A DNA stretch of 64,000 nucleotides from Gamarada debralockiae (Eukaryota; Ascomycota; Leotiomycetes; Helotiales; Hyphodiscaceae). The notes under the pieces are model-generated. The model was not told the origin of the DNA. It searched no databases and worked only from the letters and a program-made list of their open reading frames with translations. The stretch is taken from positions 24,101 to 88,100 of the forward strand of contig NXFV01001539.1 of NCBI GenBank assembly GCA_002803225.1, written 5' to 3'. Of this stretch, positions 1-10,082 are shown piece after piece (positions within the stretch are counted from its first letter, which is position 1; every line of letters begins with the position of its first letter). A program made the position numbers and the translations under genes.

Positions 1-246
1 CATAAATGCTATGATCCAGCTGAAGTTAAAGTGCAGCCACAGCATCGTGCATCTCGCACTGGGCCGAGTCAGGATACAACTGAATATCAGCTACTACTGG
101 TAAAATATGTGCGTCAATCTCAAAGATCTCATCTTGAGCATGAGAGGTCCGACGCCATTGAAATTGCCAGTCAATTAAGGCATGTGTATTGATTCCTGAA
201 TTGAGTACTAAGATCTGGGATTTAGCCTGGGAATTGATACCTATTC

Positions 247-1619
247 TCAATCTGAACCAAATGCCCTCAAGGCCTTATCAAGATCATCCCACCTGCCTGT
301 ACGGAAAGGATCTAGCTTCCTGAGCTCTGCCAGCCATGATCTGCAATCTTCCTTCTCGTCATCCCGAGGCTGACGTTTCTCCATCTCACATAATGCCATT
401 GTATATTCGAGAAGGGCGTTGTAAACCCACTTGCAATCCTCTGCCCCATCTAAGATATCTCTGAGGTTGACAAGCTGCCTTGTGACATATTCAGTGCGTT
501 CTTCGGGTGTGAAGTTCGGGGTGATGGTCGAATGCCCAACGTAGTCGGTCAATGTTGTCATGAGGAATTGGTAGTAAAACCATACAGATTGAGCATATGG
601 GTATGCGTCCGTGAAGATGGCTTGTGTGATAAGATCGAATTCTAGGCATTGATTAGCAACGTCCATCCCCGAGGACTGAAGAGGAAATACCATCGTCAAG
701 AAACTGGCGTCTCTCATCATCACTCGCATTTCTTTCGTCGAGCAGTCTTGGTATCAGCTTACTGCGAGTATGCCAGGCGGAAAAGTTTGAAAGGCTAGCT
801 CGTATCATCTTCGTTGTGTATTCGAATTCCGACTCCGCAATGCTCTTACCATTCAATTTGGAACTCTCCAACTCTATTATGACCCTCCTTCTGTAGCCCC
901 ATCCATGAAAATTCCGGCTGTCTCGTGCCAGCATCTTCCCCACCAAAATGAGCTCCCGATTCCAGAGCTCTCTCGCTACCTCAGGTTCCAGCCTCTTGTT
1001 ACCCTCTTCTAAAAGCCATAATCGATACTTCCAAATCCAATAACATTTTGGGTATTCGATCATCAAAGGAAATATAAATTCTAAGTCCGCCTTTATCAAA
1101 TCAAGAGTTGTACCATTCTTCCCATGATTCTGGGAGGCGGGGTTGAGCCGGGTCGCCCTCAAGCCCTCGGACAAGTTGGTAATAGAGGAGGATGAATCTT
1201 CGGAAGAGGTTGTGGTAGTGGCGGTCTGAGAAGTATTCTGCGACTCCGTCGAGGGCGAGGATGAATCCGATGGTTTGGAGAATAAGCCATATATTAGCAA
1301 ACGTCTCCGGACGTTCCATATTGTGTAGTATTCGGGGTTCTTGGAGAGGAGTTTCGATGTGAGTTCCAGGACTTCGAGGGTGTATTGGCGCTCTGCGATC
1401 TCTCGACAGTCAATATTTGTATTGGTAATGGAATAATTGGCATACCTTCACTTCGATCAAGTCCACTAGCTCCTTGTACTCTTTGATCAACACCTGTTCC
1501 TTTAGACGCTTCTTTTCTGTCCTTGGCTCGTTGGTCGCTGGTCGCGGGGTACCGTGCTGTCTTCCTGATCAGTCCAGCTTCATTCATAGAGGAGGGCGCG
1601 AATGCCATACGCTTGCCAT
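247..1619 (-). CDS. bet4: Rab geranylgeranyltransferase (type II) subunit alpha
   Basis: Alpha subunit of the enzyme that adds geranylgeranyl groups to C-terminal cysteines of Rab GTPases in the cytosol, acting with a beta subunit and Rab escort protein. I join four exons: 1611-1619 (start MAS), 1446-1556, 691-1399 and 247-641, all with in-phase GT-AG introns (54, 46 and 49 nt), giving 407 aa, normal for fungal Bet4. The N-terminus reads MASHGTPR, as in relatives. PPTA prenyltransferase repeats are clear: YTIWNVRR, CYWIWKYRLWLL, NFHGWGYRR, SAWHTRSKL and CKWVYNALLEY. Between the first two repeats lies a Ser/Thr-rich insert (about residues 75-120), common in filamentous fungi. The gene is divergent from the pseudogene at 2102. 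The tiny first exon (9 nt) is the least certain part. Confidence 0.9.
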
Positions 1620-2101
1620 CGTCAAGAGTATGCGTGTTGTTGGCAACGTGTTGAAGCTGGAGCTGACATTGGAAGCCTGTTTTCGATGCTGCGGAAGTCG
1701 CGAGTTCAACTATCGGATAAGCGAGGTGTCATGCCTGGACTTTCCAAACTCGACCTCCTCTCCTTTCCTCTTTCCTCCTCATATGTCTATCAACCAGAGC
1801 ACTGACCATCGCATGTATTACTAACTATCGACAGCACGGTATCGTGTATCATTGTATGCTGTTACAGCCCACAGCCTTCCCGGGAGCCTCGTCGGCGTCC
1901 TAAGACCAGATTACATTATTGCCAAGTGCCATTCTGGACGCCCAGAGATATTCCATTGGACCTGTTCTCTCTTGGTTTGAAGAGTCTCTTGGTCGAGTTC
2001 TTCAATTTCTTTCACTCCGCTCCGAGAGAGAAGAGGAGATAGTCTACAGCTCGTCCGTCGTCTATCTTCAGCCTCCTCGATTCACTCGTTCTTGTTTCAA
2101 C
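1620..2101. other. Intergenic, divergent promoter region
   Basis: 482 bp between the starts of bet4 (minus) and the Fizzy-like pseudogene (plus). It presumably holds both promoters. I see pyrimidine-rich tracts but no convincing TATA box, repeat or gene; open frames here are short and lack family features. Confidence 0.5.
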
Positions 2102-2890
2102 ATGTCATTCTTCAGCGACCGCATGGGATATCCCGCGACCCTGATTGACCGAATCAATCTGGATGACTCGGGACATATCTTCGTTCGTCAAGTGTCCTCC
2201 GGGGTAATTGGCGGAGTCAAAAACCTGCTTGGCTAGTGCGCGATTGGCGAGAGTCGAATGGCCGTCAAAAGCAGTACTTCCATACTGTCAGGTTCAGAGG
2301 CAGATATGATGGACCCTCCAATGCTCCTCCCGATCATCCGAATCCCGAGCTCGGTGCATCGACCCTACCCAGTCGTCGCCCCAAGACATCGATGTATCGT
2401 CGACCCTCTCTGCAAGCATTCGACAGCAACTCGAGCACAAGATCGACGAGCCCTCTGAGATCTCCGGATCGATTTCTTCCTCGAAGACTAACTATTAACT
2501 CTGCAACACAAAGCTATCTAGTCAACAAAGATCCACAAAATCTCTCTAATATTGAAAAGCTTCTCAGAAACAACGAAGCCAGTCCAGATGTTTTCAATCC
2601 TCGACGACGGGTCACCTCGCCTGTCCCTCCAGAAAATCGTCCGCCCGTCCCGTCTGTAGACAAAACTTCAACTGCAAACCGCACCGGAGGAGGCGCAAGT
2701 GTACTTACTTTCCAACGTGACCCGGCATTGACAATGGAGAGCGACATGTAAGTGTTGGAACAGTATGGACAGTGGGCGGACTCGCCCCCATAAACGTGGA
2801 CGTTCCAAATGGTCGCGGAAGGCTTCTTGAAACCGGCACTAATGCGCCCTTATATACGACCTCGCTTTCGCCGACTTTAAGCCGGAGGTC
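2102..2890 (+). pseudogene. Truncated Cdc20/Fizzy-like (Ama1-type) APC/C activator remnant
   Basis: Intact Cdc20/Cdh1/Ama1 proteins activate the anaphase-promoting complex; they carry an N-terminal C-box followed by seven WD40 repeats. Exon 1 (2102-2203, start MSFFSDRMG) joins exon 2 (2254 onward) through an in-phase 50-nt GT-AG intron. Exon 2 contains a C-box-like SPDRFLPRR (consensus DRFIPxR) and ends in a stop at 2749-2751, about 199 aa from the start. Directly after it, another frame continues with a linker-like stretch (VWTVGGLAP then PNGRGRLLETGTNAPLY) from about 2763 to 2880, and then the frame shifts again. No WD40 repeat follows; the 2EXR gene begins at 3015. I therefore see an N-terminal fragment with at least two frame breaks. 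The Ama1 assignment is recall of the family; the C-box is seen. Confidence 0.5.
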
Positions 2891-3014
2891 TTAAAGGAGT
2901 GGTTTAGCGCCCGACTATTAATGGGAGATCCCGCGTAATTGTATTCCTGCGGCACAGCGCTCTGACCGTAAATGGTGTCCCGCCTCATGGTATCTCAACA
3001 ACAACAATACCACC

Positions 3015-4274
3015 ATGAGCTCGCAAACCAAGCAGATGGTCGCTAACATGACCTACGAACGGAGAAAGACTACAGATCTACGAGCAGAATGCGGGTACCG
3101 AGGACTTCTATCCAAAGGCTCCCGCGGACGCCTGATTTATCGATTGACATCTTCCGACGATGAGAGGAAATCACCAGCTGGACACAAACTCGACTACCAA
3201 CGCCGACTTGAAGTCAATCGCAAGAGGAGACTTGATTCAATCGAACCCTTCCTCTATTTCAAAAATTTCCCCCCCGAGATTCGTATAAAGATATGGGAAT
3301 TTTCGTTGCCTGGCCCAAGAACGCTTTGTCCAGGCTATCCGCCAGAGCCTGAGAAGGAGATGTATATGAGAAGAAGTTCTTTGGCTTATTATGTTTTCTC
3401 TTACCCGCCATCTGAAGCCCAGACTATCTATGACCAGACAAGCTTGTTCTTTCCGAAAGACCATCAAGCTCCGAAGCCTGCAGCTCTCGACGTTTGCCGC
3501 GAATCACGGTATATCGCCTTACAACGATATCGATTGTGTTTCGGCACAACGAACATATATGCGGACCTAGATACCGATGTTCTATACTTTGGTCCGGCAT
3601 ATAATGGACTGCTAGGCGGAGGAGGAAAGCTGTGGGGATGGGTAGAACGTGGGAACTCGGATGTTGTGATATACCCAGCGCCAGAGGTTGTTGCAGACTT
3701 AGAGCGCGTCAAACGGCTTGGATACAAGTATACGTGTGGATGGGCTGATTATGACGAGTTTTCGGTAATTCGTCAGGTAAATCGTGATGGCAAGGGCCAT
3801 TTGTTGAGGAAGGAACTTGCAAGGTTCAAGGGCTTGGAGGAAGTCCTGCTGAGCCATGCTCCCGAAGATATCTCGAGTTACGAGGAGCCTGGACATGTTG
3901 CCTTTAATTATTTTGAAGGCTGGGAGGCGAAGGCACGCCCTAAGATTCTGGTTCAGAGTGGTGATCGAGAAGGTGTTTCTTTGTCTTCAGCCTTTGATGG
4001 TTCACAGCAATTGTCAGATGATCAGACTAAAGATAGCTCTTCGGGGGCCGTCCCTACGGATGGAAGTTCGTCAGATGCTGGGAGCCACAATGATGCATCC
4101 GATGTTGATAATTCCCTAAAGCAGCTCGCGGAGAGAACCATATCCTCTTTCAAGACAAGATACATCAAGGAGGCTGAGAAGGAACGTGGGATACCTGCTG
4201 TAAATCTCATTGTCGCCAAAAGAGTTCCGAACATTCCAGCATTTGTGTCGATGAAAGCTATGTCTCAAGTCTAG
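3015..4274 (+). CDS. 2EXR-domain protein with SAP-like N-terminus
   Basis: Single-exon gene, 419 aa, good start context (ACCATGAG). Residues about 15-45 look like a SAP motif, a helix-extended-loop-helix DNA-binding fold (TTDLRAECGYRG, then GRLIYRLTSSDD). Residues about 75-180 carry the fungal 2EXR domain, an F-box-like module: FKNFPPEIRIKIWEFSLPGPR and, later, ALDVCRESRYIALQRY and YADLDTDVLYFGP. The C-terminal 120 residues are acidic and Ser-rich (about residues 310-375), followed by a charged tail. 2EXR proteins are numerous in Leotiomycetes and Sordariomycetes and functionally undefined; adaptor roles by analogy with F-box proteins are only a guess. Three further 2EXR loci lie at 18.3-23.4 kb. 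Confidence 0.8.
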   Translation: MSSQTKQMVANMTYERRKTTDLRAECGYRGLLSKGSRGRLIYRLTSSDDERKSPAGHKLDYQRRLEVNRKRRLDSIEPFLYFKNFPPEIRIKIWEFSLPGPRTLCPGYPPEPEKEMYMRRSSLAYYVFSYPPSEAQTIYDQTSLFFPKDHQAPKPAALDVCRESRYIALQRYRLCFGTTNIYADLDTDVLYFGPAYNGLLGGGGKLWGWVERGNSDVVIYPAPEVVADLERVKRLGYKYTCGWADYDEFSVIRQVNRDGKGHLLRKELARFKGLEEVLLSHAPEDISSYEEPGHVAFNYFEGWEAKARPKILVQSGDREGVSLSSAFDGSQQLSDDQTKDSSSGAVPTDGSSSDAGSHNDASDVDNSLKQLAERTISSFKTRYIKEAEKERGIPAVNLIVAKRVPNIPAFVSMKAMSQV

Positions 4275-5274
4275 TCGCGGGCTGATAGCCATGCTCACGA
4301 CATCCTTTTTAGTTTGCTATGTATTATATCTGCGCACTCAATATCCCCTTTTACTCAGAACTTGATATTAAGTACATAGATCGGAATGTGATTAAGCTAT
4401 ATCTTTTTCAGTTCTTTGCTTTGCGTTCGGCAAGGCGCGTGCACGGGCCCGCCACCGCTTTCAACGTCTATAAAACCGGCCGCCCCTCTCCTTCTCCTCT
4501 CCTTTCTCCTGCTATCCCTTCCCAACAACCCCTTTCGACGCTCGATCGGTACCTCTCTCGTCTGGCGTCATCGACCACCCCCTGGTCCCCTGCGTGCAGA
4601 CCCTAGTCCATTTGGGGCGTTCCTGTTCTCGGTCTGGCCACAGCTGAGCGCCATGGACTCTTAGGCCCCGATCTTCCAGTCGAAGCTCGATGCCCACAGC
4701 GTCTGCGACAGCGAAGATTCGCCTGCCTCCGTCAGATTGGGCGGGAATTCGAGCATTGGGAAGCTAAGACGGTGCCGGTGAGCGGCGCCGGTGTGGGCTT
4801 TCCGCTCGGCCCAGCTCATCCTGCAGAGCTTGACGTGGGAGTGTGAAGGCCAAGGTGACAGGCTCATTATGATCTGGCCAGTCGCAGAAATGCCTCGCGG
4901 TGATGTGGCTGGCTTCCGCCCGGCTGCACTGAGATTCCCATGAATGGGTAGTGGAGGAGGGCCTTGGTAAGTCGTTTCGCGCCGTGGATGGGATCGACGA
5001 GACCTGTGTGCCTTGTGCTGGGCTGACTTGTGACAAGAAGGGCCGAATTTCCACCCGTGGCGGCGAACCTCCTGCAGAATGCATCACGAAAGGCGCCTTC
5101 TAGCACAGTGCAGCCCCTTCAAGAGGCGCCGTTGACTCGAGAAGTGGGAGCATATTTCACATACGGAAGTCTTTGCTTGGGGTTTCATACTACTACTTCT
5201 TCTTCTTTTTGGCACACCGCGCCCTGGCGGCGCGCGTATCCTTTGTCCTTTTTCGCCTGCTTTGCCCCAGTATC
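4275..5274. other. Gene-free stretch, GC-rich part
   Basis: About 1 kb. From roughly 4420 to 5280 it is visibly richer in G and C than its neighbours, with open frames on both strands but no family signature, no intron logic and no repeated motif that I can name. A TATAAAA at 4468-4474 sits in a pyrimidine-rich setting that looks like a promoter, yet I find no convincing coding sequence downstream of it. Confidence 0.4.
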
Positions 5275-5669
5275 CTAGCATCGATTCCTCTCTTCACTAG
5301 AGCCTCTGCCATTCCTCCACTCTTCTTCGTTTATATCCCAAATTGATTTGGTCTTTTCGACCGCAGCTTTCTTCGCTTTAGGTCCAATAGGTGGTGTCGC
5401 CGGCCGTTTGGCCTTGGCCTTCTTCGGTGATTGAATGTTGCTAGATAAACTAGACAACGGACGGCGGGATTTGGCTTCTTCGGCTACTTTTCTTGTAATT
5501 AGTCTTGAAATTCCTTAAAGATTTCCATTTGAATATAATTTAGAACTCACTAGAGAAATTTGGAGCTTTCAATTTAAATAGCACTAGATCTTCAAATGAT
5601 TCTGAGCTTGGGCCTCCTGGTGTAATCGCATATTGTTGGATTTCGCCGGATAAAGAAAGGAAATTCAAG
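5275..5669 (-). pseudogene. 3' end of an unrecognised gene, upstream part lost
   Basis: Two exon-like blocks read together: 5551-5669 (acceptor TTAGAG, reading LNFLSLSGEIQQYAITPGG and on to LVLFKLKAPNFSS) and 5275-5486 (AEEAKSRRPLSSL, then SPKKAKAKR, KSIWDINEEEWRNG, stop). Donor GTGAGT and acceptor AAAAG are in phase. The tail is Lys-rich with an SPKK motif of the kind found in DNA-binding tails. Further 5' exons should lie above 5670, but there the DNA turns AT-rich and looks like decayed transposon, so the gene is probably cut off. I do not recognise the family. Confidence 0.4.
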
Positions 5670-6047
5670 CTCTAAGAGAGGTAGGCATCGCTGTTATCTA
5701 TTTATATATTATTAGATGGCGACTGTATAGTCTATATGTGACGGCCCTGCCCTCATATGACCTAAGCGAGGTTCTTATAATTGTAAGAACCCTATATATG
5801 ACTTAGGAAAATCCTAAGTATCTTAAAACCTTAGGTATTAATTTCCTTAGACTATTACAAAAGATATATTTATTAAGCTAGAGCTTAATATTAGTATAGT
5901 TTTAGTTTTAATTTTAGTATTATTATACTTAGTATAGCTTAGTAAAGTCTTATATATAAGTTTAAGCTCTCTTAAAGCTCCTCTTCTCTCTTTAACTTAG
6001 TTTTCTATAGTCTTAGTATAATACTATTATACTTTTTTAAAGGCCTT
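5670..6047. other. AT-rich, RIP-like decayed repeat
   Basis: Very TpA-rich DNA with no coding frame. It contains TGTGACGG at 5737-5744, the same word that opens the element at 6048, so it may be an older copy or the outer part of one larger LTR (5737-6248). Confidence 0.4.
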
Positions 6048-6248
6048 TGTGACGGCAGGAGCGAAGCAATGGTCTGAAGCGCAAAGATCTAAGTCTCATT
6101 GTCTGTCAAAATACTAAACTAAGGAAGAAAGGAAAAGGCCAAAGGAATGGAATGGCCGAGCTCTTGTACCCCTAGCCGAACCTTGGGCGAAACAGACGAA
6201 ACCGCCAAGCTGTTACATAGTAAGCCACATGTGACGACTGCCGTCACA
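6048..6248. mobile_element. Solo LTR or short inverted-repeat element
   Basis: Begins TGTGACGGCAG (6048-6058) and ends with its perfect reverse complement CTGCCGTCACA (6238-6248); 201 bp. TG...CA ends fit an LTR. Flanking bases (GCCTT before, GCCAG after) share only GCC, so no convincing target duplication. The internal motif ACTAAACTAAGGAAGAAAGG (6114 onward) recurs in similar form near 48057 and, inverted, near 46265, which supports an LTR family. Confidence 0.45.
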
Positions 6249-6729
6249 GCCAGAACCTACGAATTACCTATTAGTCTAACAAGTCAAAGTGCTCAGTTTG
6301 CTAGGATAAGATAAGCGGGTTGCCATTTCCCACCGCTTCCACTGTCTTCCGGTCTTTGGACGATTTTGTCGAGCCCAGTGGGCATGAAATCACTGGGCTC
6401 TCGTTGGTAGATATCATGGTCTTGAAGACAGTTTGACAGCCAATTACGAGTAACATTGAAGCACTTGCTTGATGCTGGCTTGAAGTTGATTGGCCTCGCC
6501 TTGGCATATTTTCTGGCGAAATTCCCTGGAATATTTGGTCAGTAAAGACTCGAACGGTTATATGCATGAACGGGGTCACGAAGGAAAGACTCAGCTTAAC
6601 ACAATGCTATAACCCGCATTAGAACTGTGAAGTATTTGAAAGGCAACATATGAGCATGGAGTAAGTATTGTCCTCATATCTTCTTATAGATATTCCATTC
6701 GTATGTCTTTGGTCTTGTGTGTGGTTTTC
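6249..6729. other. Intergenic
   Basis: No feature that I can support. A 92-codon minus-strand frame (6301-6579) has no recognisable motif and no promoter or splice context. Confidence 0.4.
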
Positions 6730-7468
6730 TGACAGTCATCCTCAAGCAGCAGCCTCTCCCCATCCGGGATCTTCTCATAAGCAGCTCTAGCGTCCCTCCT
6801 CTCCTTCAAACCCGCAACCGCCCCTTCAACGTCACAAATATATCAATACTCAAATCCGCAAACTCATGCTGCAGAACCCAAGAATAAAAATGCCTATCCA
6901 CCGCACCTGGCTCTCCTCTTAAGACGAATTCCCACCACTCTTCCCAAGCTGCCCATCAGCACCTCATAACATCTAAAAGCCTATTCCTCGTGTCTTTTGA
7001 GTACATCGTCGTTCTTGAAGGATTGTAGTGGCGGTACCAGTTTGTTTGATCTGTCATGGGACAGAGCGTGGAGAGGAGGAAAGACGTCCATTTGCCGAGT
7101 CGACTAACGCTTGCGGTGATGAGGATGGAGGGCCCGTATTTGTTGTTTGTATTGTAAGTTCGGAGGATATAGTGATGATTGCGCCGGATTCCCAGGACAC
7201 TACGCCTGTGTTTCGGTCTTTGAGGGCTGGGACTTGGCTGTTTTCATCAGTATGTGACCATGAAGAGAGAGTGGAGTTGGGAGTGAAGGACCCATTTTCA
7301 TTTATTTTCGCAAAGACTGGGTTCTTGACGCCATTTCTTCGCATCGCCGAATTCCTAGAGCTCCATGATATATGGGATATTTAAAGCTTCGAAGGCGATG
7401 ACTGCTTTATAAGGATTTGGCCCTGTGCCGGGGGCTTGGAGGGTGAGGGGCTTCAGGTTGGACGTCAT
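6730..7468 (-). pseudogene. Decayed glutathione S-transferase
   Basis: From an ATG at 7468 the minus strand reads MTSNLKPLTLQAPG, then GPNPYKAVIAFEALNIPY, the usual start of a fungal thioredoxin-fold GST N-domain (strand, GPNPxK, helix), and then meets an in-frame stop and frameshifts. In another frame it recovers VPALKDRNTGVVSWESGAI (about 7150-7220), which is the cis-Pro and SNAIL-type motif that binds glutathione. Fragments of the C-terminal helical domain follow in shifting frames down to about 6730. Several stops and indels make this non-functional. The intact GST at 41247 is of a different subtype. The family call is strong because both N-domain motifs are in correct order and spacing. 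Confidence 0.7.
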
Positions 7469-7921
7469 TTTGGTTATTCAAATGGCGCTCAAAATGCAAA
7501 GAGTGTTTTGAATTTGTATTTGAGATGTGAGAATAAGCTGAATGCAATTGTTTAAGAATTGATCCGGCTTATTTGATATGCTGAATGCGGGGTAGTTTGT
7601 CTCCGTCTGTATTCTCCAATGTTTGACATCTATGGTTGTTGTCATTGGAGATGATCGGAGGCGCCTGAGTTTTGCCAATTAAGAGGGCGGGCAAGACGGA
7701 AGCTAGTCCAACGGAGCCATCCAGTCAATTGTAATTACTCAAGGAATTGAACGAATACACTAAGGCATGAGACGAGAAGTTTAGATATCAGTCAGTCTAT
7801 GAACCTATGTCTTGGCCTGAAGATATTTCTATGCTCAGCTATCGCTCTTATGCAACTAATACCTTTCTTTGCCAATCATGAGACCTTCTATCTCGGTACG
7901 CACTTCCAAGATGATAGAGAG
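7469..7921. other. Intergenic
   Basis: 453 bp upstream of the GST pseudogene and downstream of the next minus-strand gene. No supported feature. Confidence 0.4.
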
Positions 7922-8784
7922 CTACACCTTGCGTCCTTCAAGCATTGCAAGAGCTCGGCTCATAGAAGGGAATCTCCTCAATCCCTCACGGGTTCCAACA
8001 CCAATATCACTCGTATCACGTCCTCGTCCCCTAGAAGCCAGTCCACAATCCAAAAGATCGCCATCCTCTCTCTCCCAAGTCCAAATTTCCTTAACACTCA
8101 ACATTGTACACTTACCCTTGACACCCATTGCCTGGTCTGCTCTTTCGATCGTGGTTCTCTCACCAGATGTGGCAATGCTTCGTTCCAAGATAGGATTGTA
8201 GGTATACACAATTGGAGACAAGATAGCTATAACCTTGCGCACACCGGATAGGGAAGCACCGGAGAGAGACTTTGTGATTTGAATCCAGTAATCTTCGGTA
8301 TTCGGGAGGAAGCAATCGAATATGAGAGTTACGAAGTTGTTACGGAGAAGGCACTTGTTGGCGGCAAGGTCAACTCTTCCACTAAATCTAATCAGCACCT
8401 ATTTTGAATATATATGTATTTTTCTTTTCAAGGAACCAGAAAATACAGAACAACTTACAAACCCATAGGCTGCATGACAAGCTTGATAGTACGGATCTTC
8501 ATCAGATCAAGCATCTTGACTTTCTGGAACTCCTTCTGGTTGTTGAGAGTAATAACAGCATTGATCGCTCGGTACAGCTGCCGTGCTTCGGCATAGAACT
8601 TGGATTCTTCTGCTCCTTCCTTAGAGAGGCTACCGAGGGCAATGAGGATGGCGGGGACTTCTTTGGTGGGCTGAAGTTCCAGAAGATGGGGGAGAATTTG
8701 GAGGCGGATCTCGGGAGGGAACTTTCTGTACTCGAGCATCTTGGAGGTGTGCTGGGTGACGTGTGATGTTGGCGTTGGGTCCAC
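7922..8784 (-). CDS. F-box-like LPPEIR-type protein, copy 1
   Basis: Two exons, 8459-8784 and 7922-8387, joined by a 71-nt GTAAGT...TTAG intron in phase 2; 263 aa from 8784, or 248 aa from the second ATG (8739), which may be the real start because MLEYRKFPPEIRLQILPHLL is the conserved beginning. The FPPEIR motif and hydrophobic helices resemble F-box/2EXR N-termini. Residues about 50-80 (KFYAEARQLYRAINAVIT) are predicted helical. The C-terminal half is shared with the gene at 10456, including the ending KEIWTWEREDGD against EEVWVWVGEGD. I know of no function; an adaptor or recognition role is only an inference from the F-box-like start. Confidence 0.7.
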
Positions 8785-9062
8785 AGGGAAGCTCGAATAA
8801 GTTCGCCTTACCTGTGCTTAGAGACCAGCGAAAAGCTTGCTTGCTTTGTTCAGTGAATCGTGGTTCTATCATTGACTGGTTAGCATCCAGAAAACAGCGA
8901 AGAACGAGTGGCCAAAAGATACACAGAAAACAGAACGAGATTATTTCGAATTTGAGAATCCGTCCGATATATGGATAGAAATCGCTGACTTGGTACTGTG
9001 TCCATTCTCCATGTCGATGTTTGCAAGACATTCGCAAATGGAGGCCGGTCAGACTCTAAATT

Positions 9063-9650
9063 GACAAAGAGGATTCCAGTCTCAAACTGGATTCAGCAAT
9101 ATTTGCTACTTGGAAACCTAATAGATAGGCTCGTATCTGGTTGACTACTAGTCTTGGCACAGAATGTTGGGGTGGCTGACGTTACTGGGTGTGGATCGGA
9201 AGGTTAGAAAAGGGGACGAGGTGCTTGCGTAGGTGGATCAAGGCACTACCTTGTCTCCACAGTGAATTTTGGACCTGTAGATAATGTACAGTGAATATTC
9301 CTCACTAGCTAAGAACTTGCTGTAGCTTGTACAAGAAAATGTCATATGTCTCGGTAGCGGGCATAGTTGTCCGTAGCGATGCCAACCCGACATTCGCAAC
9401 TTTCGCAACTGGTGAGAGAGACAATTAGTAGCGGACGATTTGCTCGTGTCGATGCCACGCAACAGTCGCAGAAAGGCACTACTCAAGATTTGAAGTAAGA
9501 AAGAAGAACGCCAGCTTGAAACAGGATCCAGAAATACTCGATGCTTGGAAACCAAGTGGGAAAACTCATACTAGTAGGTTGCAAGCCTTGGCACAGGCTT
9601 GTTGGGGTTGTCGGGGTTGCTGTGTGGAGGATGATTAGAGGGTTGGAAGG
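9063..9650. repeat. Two diverged direct repeats upstream of copy 1
   Basis: Segments about 9073-9230 and 9502-9650 follow the same order of words: CCAGTCTCAAACTGGATTCA against CCAGCTTGAAACAGGATCCA, then CTTGGAAACC in both, then CTTGGCACAG and GTTGGGGT in both. Roughly 70 percent identity by eye over the best 45 bp. This could be a duplicated promoter left by a lost third copy of the paralogous gene. Confidence 0.4.
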
Positions 9651-9866
9651 TGGAAAGAGCAGACTTTATAGGTGACGCATTGCTCTATATTGTCAATTGC
9701 AGTGAATTAGGATACTTACTGAAAACATTAGTGAATGAAGAATTGATCTTTTGTTGTGCTGTACAAATTCACTTGAAATTTGAAATGGAGTTGAGTGAAT
9801 TAAGGTTTCAGAACGAGGCTGGCCGGGGTAATACGGAAATTCGGGGTCACGTGGAGACCTCTCAAT

Positions 9867-10082
9867 CACCAGGGGGTGACAAGATAATCGGGACACTCGA
9901 ATTATGCGTTCTGATTTTCTCTATCAGCTACAACGACAAAATAAAAATAAATAGATATACGTATAGAGAAAGTTTCAATGAATAATCCTGTGCGTTCAAA
10001 AATTTTGCACTGTGTTGTGTTAAAAAAGTTAAGTGCGGGTTATAATTTTCGAGTGTCCCGATTATCTTGTCACCCTCTGGTG
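9867..10082. mobile_element. 216-bp MITE-like inverted-repeat element A
   Basis: Left end CACCAGGGGGTGACAAGATA, right end its near-perfect reverse complement; the inverted repeat extends about 38 bp (through ATCGGGACACTCGAA...TTAT), with one mismatch and a 2-base gap. The direct repeat AAT lies on both sides (9864-9866 and 10083-10085), a likely 3-bp target duplication. No coding capacity. The first 12 bp equal those of the 215-bp element at 34421. Confidence 0.75.

Noticed and set aside
26..250. 74-codon minus-strand frame at the window start
   Set aside because: No motif, no splice context, overlaps the end of bet4; looks like chance.
1474..1824. Plus-strand frames over the 5' end of bet4
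   Set aside because: They are antisense to a well-supported gene and carry no family signal.
4968..5095. Possible zinc-cluster motif (CVPCAGLTC) in the GC-rich stretch
   Set aside because: Spacing does not fit Zn2Cys6 and the frame is short; coincidence is likely.
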